Shown piece after piece: positions 1-5,281 of a stretch of 5,281 bases of DNA (within the stretch, counting starts at the first letter, position 1; each line of letters starts with the position of its first letter). Both the position numbers and the translations under genes were made by a program. Under the pieces are notes generated by a model. The model ran no database searches, was not told the origin of the DNA, and worked only from the letters and a program-made list of their open reading frames with translations. Origin of the DNA: a bacterium (GTDB lineage Bacteria; Patescibacteriota; Minisyncoccia; Phycocordibacterales; SBAW01); NCBI GenBank assembly GCA_021813335.1, contig JAKALC010000051.1:1-5281 (forward strand). Direction: 5' to 3'.

Positions 1-57
1 CGACGGCGCGAGGTTAGTCGCGGGAGAGTCCTGTACCGCCCACAAAGTGTTCAATAA
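1..57 (+). CDS. Possible C-terminal tail of a rightward gene (partial)
   Basis: One frame is open from the left edge to a TAA at 55-57 and reads RRREVSRGRVLYRPQSVQ. The gene would enter from outside the window. Support is indirect: the TAA lies three bases before a hairpin that also has a T-rich tract on its right side, as expected if a rightward gene ended here and shared the terminator with the convergent ABC gene. Eighteen codons are too few to recognise a family. A second frame on this strand and one on the opposite strand are also open over the same bases, so the reading frame is uncertain. The stretch could instead be non-coding. Confidence 0.25.
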   Translation, partial: RRREVSRGRVLYRPQSVQ

Positions 58-60
58 ATC

Positions 61-108
61 AATAAAAGAGTCTGACGCTTGCGCGTCAGACTCTTTTATT
101 TTTCTTCT
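61..108. terminator. Bidirectional intrinsic terminator
   Basis: Bases 61-78 and 83-100 are perfect reverse complements, giving an 18-bp stem closed by a TTGC loop. The outer end of the stem is A/T only (AATAAAAGAG against CTCTTTTATT). Each strand therefore ends its hairpin in a T-rich run: TTTTATTTTTCTTCTTC to the right, and TTTTATTGATTTATT to the left. It should stop leftward transcription from the ABC gene, and rightward transcription if a gene enters from the left edge. The ABC stop codon (96-98) lies inside the stem. Confidence 0.88.
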
Positions 109-1955
109 TCGTCCCCTTCTTCCTCGCTCTCTTCTCCTTCTTTTGCGTCAGTTTCCTCGTCATCGTCCTTGAGAAAGCCGCCGGCTTGGATGTTCCAAAG
201 CTTCTGATACAGGCCCCCCTGTTCGATGAGCTTGCCGTGCGTTCCGTCCGCGACAATGGCTCCCCCTTCGAGGACGATAATCCTGTCCATCTTCATAATG
301 GTCGAGAGGCGGTGCGCGATGACGATGACGGTCTTCCCCTGCATAAGAACCTCGAGCGCGTCCTGAATGAGCGCCTCCGACTCGGAGTCAAGGCTCGAGG
401 TCGCTTCATCGAGCACGAGGATCGGGGCGTTCTTCAGGATGGCGCGGGCGATGGCGACGCGCTGGCGCTCGCCGCCCGAGAGTTTGACGCCGCGCTCTCC
501 CACGAGCGTGGCATACCCTTCGGGAAGGGCCGTGATGAACTCATGGCAGTGCGCTTTCCGCGCCGCCTCGAACACTTCCTCATCGCTCGCGCCGAGCCGT
601 CCGTAACGGATGTTCTCCATAAGAGAGCGGTGGAAGAGAACCGGCTCCTGCGGAACGAAGGCGATCGCGCTGCGCAGGCTTCCTTGCGTCACCTTCGAAA
701 TATCGCGGCCGTCGATCGCGATCTCCCCCTCCTTGACGTCGTAGAGCCGGAGCAGAAGCTTCGTGATGGTCGTCTTGCCCGCGCCGGAAGGCCCCACGAG
801 GGCGACCTTCTCCCGGCTCGGAATATCGAGTGTGAAGTTCTTGAGTATCGGCCTTTCCTTGTCGAAGTAGAACGTGATATTGGAGAACGCGATGGCGCCG
901 TGAGACACGGAAAGAGGGTGGGCGTTCCGCGCGTCCTGCACATCGTGCGGCATATTCAGAAGTTCGACCATCTCCCCTGCATCGGCGAGAGCGTCGTAGA
1001 CGCGCCGGAGATCCTGATTGACGGCGGTCAGCCGGTCGAAAATACCGAAGAGGTAAATCTGGATGAGCACGAAATCGCCGACCGTGAGGAGACCCTGCTG
1101 CCAGAATATCGTCGCACCATAGAGAAGGCCCACATCGACACCGATAATGAAAAGCCCGAGCGCCGCCCACACGAGAACATCCGTGGACCAGGCGCGATTG
1201 GTCGCTCTGCGCCATTTTTCTACAACGGCCTTGAGGATGCCCCTCTCATGCGCCTCGCCCGTGAAAAGCGCTATTGTCGCATGATTCGAGATGGCATCTG
1301 CAAGAGTTCCTGTCACACGGGTATCCGCTTCGGCACGGGCGATGCGGATGGGCTGGCGGATACGCGCGACAAAGAGCTGAAAGGCCACGAAGAGGGTCGC
1401 CCAGGCGCCGAGGATGATACCGAGCGTATGGTTGCGACTATAGAGGACGGCGATAGCGCCGCCCACGAAGAGTACCGTCGGGAAGAAACGCGTCACGACG
1501 CTGTCGAACAGACTTTCGAACGAGCGCCCGAACTTGTTTATCTTGTGCGTCAGCGAGCCCGAAAAACGAGAGACGAAGAAATTGTACGAATGGTCGATAA
1601 GGTACGAGAAGGCCCGCTGCGAGAGGTCGGACATCACGTGTGACTCGAGGTACACGTTGCTGATATGGAGGATCCTGGAGCAGGCCCAGCTCGCGAACCA
1701 CCACGCGGCAATGATGGCGATAAGGCTGAGGAGTATGCCGGATGATGCTTGGTCCGGCGTATGGGTCGCAACTGTATTGAAGAACTGCTTGAGGTAGAGC
1801 GGTGCCACGAGGTCGGCGACCTGCATACCGGCGCCCCCGAGAATGACGAACAAGAAAAGGGCGGGATAGTTGCGCACCCCGCGCCAATATTCGCGAACGA
1901 CACTGCCGATAGGCGCCCGTTTTTCCGGGATGGAGGATCTCATAGCAGATACCAT
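96..1955 (-). CDS. ABC exporter half-transporter (fused permease and ATPase)
   Basis: This 619-residue protein has a type IV (ABCB/MsbA-like) exporter layout and should work as a dimer in the cytoplasmic membrane, using ATP to export or flip a substrate that cannot be predicted from sequence. Hydrophobic spans lie near residues 32-55, 73-96, 152-172, 177-197, 261-281 and 292-310, giving six membrane helices. The nucleotide-binding domain is complete: A-loop aromatic around Y363, Walker A GPSGAGKTT 388-396, Q-loop Q436, X-loop VGERG 485-489, signature LSGGERQ 492-498, Walker B ILVLDEA 512-518, D-loop SLD 521-523 and H-loop H548. All catalytic residues are intact, so it should be active. Residues 597-619 form an unusual acidic tail (16 of 23 are Asp or Glu). 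The start is uncertain: ATGs at codons 1 and 5 both lack a good Shine-Dalgarno, with only AAAAGG about 12 bases before codon 1. It is transcribed away from tsaD and has no partner gene in the window, so a homodimer is likely, but a heterodimer partner elsewhere cannot be excluded. Confidence 0.95.
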   Translation of the reverse strand: MVSAMRSSIPEKRAPIGSVVREYWRGVRNYPALFLFVILGGAGMQVADLVAPLYLKQFFNTVATHTPDQASSGILLSLIAIIAAWWFASWACSRILHISNVYLESHVMSDLSQRAFSYLIDHSYNFFVSRFSGSLTHKINKFGRSFESLFDSVVTRFFPTVLFVGGAIAVLYSRNHTLGIILGAWATLFVAFQLFVARIRQPIRIARAEADTRVTGTLADAISNHATIALFTGEAHERGILKAVVEKWRRATNRAWSTDVLVWAALGLFIIGVDVGLLYGATIFWQQGLLTVGDFVLIQIYLFGIFDRLTAVNQDLRRVYDALADAGEMVELLNMPHDVQDARNAHPLSVSHGAIAFSNITFYFDKERPILKNFTLDIPSREKVALVGPSGAGKTTITKLLLRLYDVKEGEIAIDGRDISKVTQGSLRSAIAFVPQEPVLFHRSLMENIRYGRLGASDEEVFEAARKAHCHEFITALPEGYATLVGERGVKLSGGERQRVAIARAILKNAPILVLDEATSSLDSESEALIQDALEVLMQGKTVIVIAHRLSTIMKMDRIIVLEGGAIVADGTHGKLIEQGGLYQKLWNIQAGGFLKDDDEETDAKEGEESEEEGDEEEK

Positions 1956-1991
1956 AGCATATGGCGGCCTTTTGCGTTACTTTTATATCTA
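1956..1991. promoter_or_regulatory. Divergent intergenic promoter region (ABC gene and tsaD)
   Basis: The two divergent genes are only 36 bases apart, so promoters for both must lie here or inside the flanking coding ends. An A/T-rich block at 1981-1991 (TTTTATATCTA) can supply a -10-like element on either strand: TATAAA or TAGATA leftward, and TTTTAT or TATATC rightward. A leftward -35-like TTGTTT lies inside tsaD at 2011-2016, 19 bases upstream of TAGATA. No convincing -35 is visible for tsaD, and tsaD has no Shine-Dalgarno. A small inverted repeat (CCATA 1952-1956, TATGG 1960-1964) covers the ABC start codon. The assignment of individual boxes is inference. Confidence 0.3.
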
Positions 1992-3071
1992 ATGAAAGTC
2001 CTGGCCATCGAAACAAGCTGCGACGAAACCGGGGTCGCCATCCTCGAAGGCGAGAAGACACCCGCCGGTTTTTCGTTCACGACGCTCGCCCAAGCGCTCA
2101 ATTCGCAGGCACCGCTTCACCGTGAATATGGTGGCGTGTATCCGACGCTCGCCAAGCGCGAGCACGAAAAAAATCTACCTGTCTTGCTTGAGCAGGTACT
2201 TGGGAGTTTAACTCCCAAGTATGAGGTCGACGCGATTGCGGTAACGGGGGGCCCCGGACTTGAGCCGGCGCTTTGGACGGGTATTTCTTTTGCCGAGAAA
2301 CTTGCGCGCGAATGGAAGAAGCCCGTATTTTCGGTCAATCATATGGAGGGACACTTTCTTTCTTCGCTCGTGCGGGGCGGACGGCTTGAAAATGTCTCCT
2401 TTCCGGTCCTCGGTCTCCTTGTTTCGGGCGGCCACAGCGAGTTCGTGCTCGCGAGCGATTGGTTCCGCTACAAGATCATCGGCGAGACTCTCGACGATGC
2501 TGCGGGCGAAGCGTTCGATAAAGTGGCGCGAATGATGGGTCTTCCGTATCCGGGCGGCCCTGAAATATCGCGTCTCGCTAGAAGCGCCCGCGAGGCGGGC
2601 TTGCCCGCCTCGCGGGTACCTCTCCCCCGCCCGATGCTCCAGAGCGGCAACTGCGACGTGTCGTTTTCCGGACTTAAAACCGCCGCGCTCTACGCCCTGC
2701 GCGATATGGGCGGCATAGAAAAGCTGGCGGACGAGGAGCGGGCCGCCTTCGCGCGCGAGTTCGAAGACAGCGTCGCGGACGTGTTCGCCGCGAAGACCCG
2801 CCGCGCGCTCCGCGAGACGGGGGCACAAATTTTCGCCCTGGGCGGCGGCGTCGCGGCGAACGAGCATCTGCGCTCGGCGCTTGTCCGGATGATCGAGCAA
2901 GACTTCCCGGAGGTCTCCGTACGGATACCCGAGCCGAAGATGACCGGTGACAACGCCGAGATGATCGCGGTGACGGCGCTTATCCGCCTCCTTTCCGGCA
3001 GCTGGCGGCTCGACCGTCCCCACGAGAAAATCCGCGCCGCGGGCTCCCTCTCGCTCGAAGAATCGCTTTAA
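1992..3071 (+). CDS. tsaD: tRNA N6-adenosine threonylcarbamoyltransferase TsaD
   Basis: TsaD (Kae1/Qri7/YgjD family, ASKHA fold) moves the threonylcarbamoyl group from threonylcarbamoyl-AMP to A37 of ANN-decoding tRNAs. In bacteria it acts with TsaB and TsaE, and TsaC supplies the substrate; none of these is in the window. The 359-residue protein opens with the family start MKVLAIETSCDETG. It carries the metal-binding HMEGH at 117-121 (H117, H121) and the third metal ligand D320 in TGDNAEM. It also has SGGHSE 145-150, GETLDDAAGEAFDKVAR 164-180, SFSGLKT 224-230 and GGGVAAN 284-290. No key residue is missing. The E. coli protein is 337 residues, so this one is slightly longer, with extra residues around 195-209 and at the C-terminus. 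The frame stays open for 81 codons upstream of 1992, but the family N-terminus fixes this ATG. No Shine-Dalgarno precedes it (TTTTATATCTA then ATG). Two perfect inverted repeats lie within the coding sequence. Confidence 0.97.
   Translation: MKVLAIETSCDETGVAILEGEKTPAGFSFTTLAQALNSQAPLHREYGGVYPTLAKREHEKNLPVLLEQVLGSLTPKYEVDAIAVTGGPGLEPALWTGISFAEKLAREWKKPVFSVNHMEGHFLSSLVRGGRLENVSFPVLGLLVSGGHSEFVLASDWFRYKIIGETLDDAAGEAFDKVARMMGLPYPGGPEISRLARSAREAGLPASRVPLPRPMLQSGNCDVSFSGLKTAALYALRDMGGIEKLADEERAAFAREFEDSVADVFAAKTRRALRETGAQIFALGGGVAANEHLRSALVRMIEQDFPEVSVRIPEPKMTGDNAEMIAVTALIRLLSGSWRLDRPHEKIRAAGSLSLEESL
2197..2221. repeat. Perfect inverted repeat inside tsaD (12-bp arms)
   Basis: TACTTGGGAGTT (2197-2208) is followed by a single T and then its exact reverse complement AACTCCCAAGTA (2210-2221). 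In RNA it would fold as an 11-bp stem with a TTA loop. It lies fully within tsaD and encodes parts of residues 69-77 (VLGSLTPKY), in the variable segment between the N-terminal helix and the DAIAVT strand. No T-run follows on either strand, so it is not a standard terminator. Confidence 0.9.
2587..2616. repeat. Perfect GC-rich inverted repeat inside tsaD (14-bp arms)
   Basis: CCCGCGAGGCGGGC (2587-2600), two T bases, then the exact reverse complement GCCCGCCTCGCGGG (2603-2616). This would be a very stable hairpin in DNA or mRNA. It encodes residues 199-209 (AREAGLPASRV) just before the conserved PLPRPM segment. From memory, typical TsaD proteins have a shorter connection here. No T-run follows on either side. 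Confidence 0.92.
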
Positions 3072-3101
3072 AACAAAAAAGCACTACCGCCTGGTAGTGC
3101 T
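3071..3101 (-). terminator. Intrinsic terminator of the small leftward gene
   Basis: GCACTACC (3081-3088) pairs with GGTAGTGC (3093-3100) around a four-base loop, and A3080-T3101 adds a ninth pair. Read leftward, the hairpin is followed by TTTTTTGTTT (complement of 3071-3080), a classic Rho-independent terminator. The T-run reaches the tsaD stop codon (3069-3071). Read rightward, no T-run follows, so it should not stop tsaD transcripts efficiently. Confidence 0.85.
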
Positions 3102-3109
3102 GTAGTGCT
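3094..3109. repeat. Tandem 8-base duplication at the terminator
   Basis: GTAGTGCT occurs twice in direct succession (3094-3101 and 3102-3109). The first copy is one arm of the terminator hairpin. The second could pair with the same opposite arm (GCACTAC, 3081-3087), giving a competing longer-loop hairpin. It looks like a slippage duplication. Confidence 0.8.
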
Positions 3110-3133
3110 GGAGATTTCATCGGCGCGAAGGCG

Positions 3134-3394
3134 TCAGGATGCCTGCGGCGTTTCGGAGGCGGCGATCTGTTCGACGACGCGCGCGATGAACTCGTCCGAA
3201 ATGGAAACCATTTCAGGCGCGGGCTTCTTGAGCGCCTCCGGCGGAAAGATGTGTTCGATCTTCACTCCGGGGCCAAGCGCGGAGCCGCGTATATCGCCTG
3301 CGGCGACCTGTACGTTCCGCACCGTTCCGTCGGGAAGAGGAACTTCGAGCGTCACATGGTGTACCAAGCGGAAACTGACTTTGGCGATGGGCAT
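3134..3394 (-). CDS. Small protein of unknown function (86 residues)
   Basis: I do not recognise this protein. It begins MPIAKVSFRLVHHVTLEV and contains a Gly/Pro-rich middle (LPDGTVRNVQ around 20-29, GDIRG 33-37, LGPG 40-43), a Pro-rich linker near 51-60 and a probable C-terminal amphipathic helix around 66-80 (SDEFIARVVEQIAAS). The first half alternates hydrophobic and polar residues, suggesting a small beta domain. There is no signal peptide, membrane span or cysteine, so it is probably a soluble cytoplasmic protein. It is very likely a real gene: a consensus Shine-Dalgarno sits 5 bases before the ATG, an intrinsic terminator follows its TGA, and a promoter-like pair lies upstream. It stands alone between tsaD and valS on the opposite strand, convergent with tsaD and divergent from valS, so it appears to be its own transcription unit. 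Confidence 0.8.
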   Translation of the reverse strand: MPIAKVSFRLVHHVTLEVPLPDGTVRNVQVAAGDIRGSALGPGVKIEHIFPPEALKKPAPEMVSISDEFIARVVEQIAASETPQAS

Positions 3395-3399
3395 ATACC

Positions 3400-3406
3400 C
3401 CTCCTT
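3400..3406 (-). promoter_or_regulatory. Consensus Shine-Dalgarno of the small gene
   Basis: Read leftward, AAGGAGG is followed by GGTAT and then ATG (3394-3392), a near-ideal ribosome binding site with 5-base spacing. It fixes the start of the 86-residue protein. It also shows that this genome uses the Shine-Dalgarno mechanism, which makes its absence at tsaD and valS noteworthy. Confidence 0.9.
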
Positions 3407-3439
3407 GATCCTATGAAACTACCCGGTGCAGCGAGTTTT

Positions 3440-3468
3440 ACTCTACGCTCGCAATAAACGCTTTGCAA
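3440..3468 (-). promoter_or_regulatory. Candidate promoter of the small leftward gene
   Basis: Read leftward, TTGCAA (3468-3463) and TAGAGT (3445-3440) are separated by 17 bases and each matches four of six consensus sigma-70 positions. Transcription would begin near 3433, leaving a leader of about 39 bases that contains the Shine-Dalgarno. GCGAG (3431-3435) and CTCGC (3448-3452) form a short inverted repeat bracketing the -10 box, which might be an operator or chance. Confidence 0.35.
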
Positions 3469-3494
3469 TACTTCCAGAACAGGCGTCAATACGC

Positions 3495-3500
3495 TAAAAT
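3495..3500 (+). promoter_or_regulatory. Candidate -10 box of valS, implying a leaderless mRNA
   Basis: TAAAAT matches five of six consensus -10 bases. With usual spacing, transcription would start at about 3507, which is the A of the valS ATG. The best base set at -35 distance is TTCCAG (3472-3477, 17-base spacer), which matches only weakly. No Shine-Dalgarno precedes the ATG, which fits a leaderless or near-leaderless transcript. Confidence 0.4.
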
Positions 3501-3506
3501 AGGCCG

Positions 3507-5281
3507 ATGATCCCGGAAAAATTCCTAAAGCCCTATAACTCGGCCGAAACGGAGCCCCAGATATACAAGAAGTGGGAAGAGAGCGGTTTTTTTAACCCGG
3601 ATGTCTGCGTCGAAAAGGGCGTCACGCCGTCCGATGCCGAGGCGTATTCCATTGTCCTGCCGCCGCCCAATGTAACGGGCACGCTCCATATGGGCCATGC
3701 CGCAATGCTCGCGGTCGAGGATATTCTCGTGCGCTATCACCGTATGAAGGGCTTTAAGACCCTGTGGCTTCCGGGCACCGACAGCGCCGCCATCGCGACC
3801 CAGTCGAAAGTCGAGACCGAACTGTATAAAAAAGAAAAAAAGACGCGGCACGATATCGGCCGCGAGGAGCTCTTGCGGCGCATCAACGAATTCGTCGAGG
3901 AGAGCAAATCGACCATCATCAACCAAACTAAGAAGATGGGGAGCAGCCTCGACTGGAGCCGCTACGCCTACACGATGGACACGGAGCGCTACCGCGCGGT
4001 TATGGAGGCATTCGTGCGTATGTTTGATGCGGGACTCATCTACCGCGGCGACCGCATCGTCAACTGGGATCCGAAACTCCAGACGACCGTTTCCGACGAG
4101 GAAATAGAATACGTGGAGCAGAAGGACCCGTTCTACTACTTTCAATATGGCCCGTTCGTCATCGGTACGGTGCGCCCGGAGACGAAGTTCGGCGACAAGT
4201 ATGTCGTGATGCACCCCGACGACGCGCGCTACAAGAACTACGAGCATGGGCAAAAACTAGAGCTTGAATGGATAAACGGCCCTATCACGGCGACGGTCAT
4301 CAAAGATGCGGCGGCCGATATGGAAGTCGGTTCCGGCGTTATGACCATCACTCCCGCCCACTCGAACATCGACTTCGAGATAGCCCAGCGGCACAAGCTC
4401 GACATCGAGCGCGTCATCGATGACCGCGGGGTACTCCTCCCCATCGCGGGCGAATTCGCGGGCCAACATATCAAAAAGGCGCGCGCGGCTATCGTCGAAA
4501 AACTGAGAGCGAAAGGGCTCCTCGTGAAGACCGATGAGGACTATGTGCACAACGTGGCGACCAACAGCCGCGGCGGCGGCACGATTGAGCCGCAGATAAA
4601 GCGGCAATGGTTCGTCGCGGTGGACAAAAAAGTGGAATTCCCCGATGGAAAGACGGCGACGCTTAAGGAGCGGATGCGCGAGGCGGTTTCTTCGGGTAAC
4701 ACCATTATTCTTCCCGAGCGCTTCGAGAAAATTTACTACCACTGGATAAACAACCTCCGCGACTGGTGCATCTCGCGGCAAATATGGTTCGGGCACCGCA
4801 TCCCCGCTTGGTTCAAGGGGGACGAAGTGCGCGTTGGCATCGATTCCCCCGGCCCGGAATGGGAGCAGGACCCCGACACGCTCGACACATGGTTTTCCTC
4901 GGGCCTCTGGACATTTTCGACCCTCGGGTGGCCTGACGAAACAGCCGACCTCAAAACGTTCCACCCGACCAGCGTCCTCGAAACCGGATACGATATTCTC
5001 TTTTTCTGGGTGGCGAGAATGATACTTATGAGCACCTTCCTTCTCGGCGAGGTGCCGTTCCGTAAGGTGTATCTCCACGGGCTCGTGCGCGACGCGCAGG
5101 GGCGGAAAATGTCGAAATCGCTCGGCAACATTATCGACCCCTTGGTTATGACCGAGAAATACGGCGCCGATGCCGCGCGCCTTTCGCTTATCATCGGCGC
5201 CGCCCCCGGCAACGACATCAAGCTCTCCGAAGACCGCGTGCGCGGGTACAAAAACTTCGCCAACAAGATATGGAATATTTC
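3507..5281 (+). CDS. valS: Valyl-tRNA synthetase, N-terminal 591 residues (cut by window edge)
   Basis: ValRS attaches valine to tRNA-Val in the cytoplasm and hydrolyses Thr-tRNA-Val in a separate editing domain. The frame is open from this ATG to the right edge. Visible class I signatures are LPPPNVTGTLHMGHA 51-65 (HIGH motif HMGH 61-64), the WLPGTDSAAIATQ segment 87-99, RDWCISRQIWFGHRIPAW 418-435, DTLDTWFSSGLW 457-468, SVLETGYDILFFWVARM 489-505 and RKMSKSLGN 533-541. The inserted CP1 editing domain spans roughly 200-350, with TVRPETKFGD 221-230 and TITPAHSNIDFEI 280-292. Compared with E. coli and Thermus ValRS, several editing-pocket positions differ. The anticodon-binding and C-terminal coiled-coil domains lie beyond the edge; full-length ValRS is usually about 850-950 residues. 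The start fits the family opening (PEKFLKPYNSAETEPQIYKKWEESGFF). It has no Shine-Dalgarno and a TAAAAT box just upstream. LeuRS and IleRS are excluded by the PPPNVTGTLHMGH and RDWCISRQIWFGHRIPAW wording. Confidence 0.97.
   Translation, partial: MIPEKFLKPYNSAETEPQIYKKWEESGFFNPDVCVEKGVTPSDAEAYSIVLPPPNVTGTLHMGHAAMLAVEDILVRYHRMKGFKTLWLPGTDSAAIATQSKVETELYKKEKKTRHDIGREELLRRINEFVEESKSTIINQTKKMGSSLDWSRYAYTMDTERYRAVMEAFVRMFDAGLIYRGDRIVNWDPKLQTTVSDEEIEYVEQKDPFYYFQYGPFVIGTVRPETKFGDKYVVMHPDDARYKNYEHGQKLELEWINGPITATVIKDAAADMEVGSGVMTITPAHSNIDFEIAQRHKLDIERVIDDRGVLLPIAGEFAGQHIKKARAAIVEKLRAKGLLVKTDEDYVHNVATNSRGGGTIEPQIKRQWFVAVDKKVEFPDGKTATLKERMREAVSSGNTIILPERFEKIYYHWINNLRDWCISRQIWFGHRIPAWFKGDEVRVGIDSPGPEWEQDPDTLDTWFSSGLWTFSTLGWPDETADLKTFHPTSVLETGYDILFFWVARMILMSTFLLGEVPFRKVYLHGLVRDAQGRKMSKSLGNIIDPLVMTEKYGADAARLSLIIGAAPGNDIKLSEDRVRGYKNFANKIWNI

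Noticed and set aside
26..41. tRNA 3'-end look-alike (GAGTCCTGTACCGCCC)
   Set aside because: It resembles a T-arm 3' strand plus acceptor strand, but the expected ACAGG and TTC before it are absent and no CCA follows; with only 25 bases of window upstream it cannot be supported as a tRNA or an attachment-site remnant.
186..1643. Long rightward open frame (485 codons) opposite the ABC gene
   Set aside because: Its product is charge-rich with no recognisable domain, and it lies antisense to a clearly coding ABC transporter; GC-rich coding sequence often leaves the opposite strand open.
1749..1991. In-frame N-terminal extension of tsaD by 81 codons
   Set aside because: It overlaps the ABC gene antisense and would precede the family-typical MKVLAIETSCDE start; TsaD proteins begin at that methionine.
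2208..3023. Leftward open frame (271 codons) opposite tsaD
   Set aside because: Composition is biased to Arg/Ala/His with no motif, and every conserved TsaD motif is on the other strand.
3105..3416. Rightward open frame (103 codons) opposite the small gene
   Set aside because: It begins beside the terminator with no ribosome site and is Ser/Thr/Arg-rich; the leftward frame has Shine-Dalgarno, promoter-like boxes and a terminator.
3525..5266. Several leftward open frames opposite valS
   Set aside because: They are antisense shadows of a continuous ValRS reading frame that carries HMGH and KMSKS motifs.
1..5281. CRISPR array, insertion sequence, toxin-antitoxin or defence module
   Set aside because: I saw no spaced direct repeats, transposase motifs, terminal repeats or paired small genes; the single orphan protein lacks a partner.

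Overview
The window reads as ordinary, densely packed bacterial chromosome with about 55-60% GC by eye. It carries three recognisable genes, one small unrecognised gene and possibly the tail of a fifth. The ValRS and TsaD wording (TVRPETKFGD in the ValRS editing domain, GPGLEPALWTGISFAEKLA in TsaD) resembles what I recall from Candidate Phyla Radiation bacteria of the Parcubacteria/Patescibacteria group. That placement is inferred from memory and not proven here. UGA serves as a stop codon (small gene at 3134-3394) and no in-frame UGA is needed elsewhere, so the UGA-recoded Gracilibacteria/SR1 lineages are unlikely.

Layout, left to right. Bases 1-57 may hold the last 18 codons of a rightward gene. 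A near-perfect bidirectional terminator (61-108) separates it from a leftward ABC exporter half-transporter (96-1955), whose stop codon lies inside the terminator stem. A 36-base gap divides the ABC gene from the divergent, rightward tsaD (1992-3071), the t6A37 tRNA-modification enzyme. tsaD contains two long perfect inverted repeats within its coding sequence. A leftward 86-residue protein of unknown function (3134-3394) converges on tsaD and has its own consensus Shine-Dalgarno and intrinsic terminator. A 112-base gap follows, and then rightward valS (valyl-tRNA synthetase), which runs off the right edge after 591 codons.

Functionally, tsaD and valS both serve translation: one modifies ANN-decoding tRNAs and the other charges tRNA-Val. 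The ABC exporter and the small protein have no evident link to them beyond position. Neither tsaD nor valS has a Shine-Dalgarno sequence. valS has a TAAAAT box placed so that transcription would begin at, or within a base or two of, its ATG.

I see no mobile element, CRISPR array, defence module, complete RNA gene or other new multi-gene system. The points most worth a second look are the two intragenic palindromes in tsaD, altered residues in the ValRS editing pocket, the probable leaderless start of valS, the orphan small protein, and the acidic tail on the ABC transporter.
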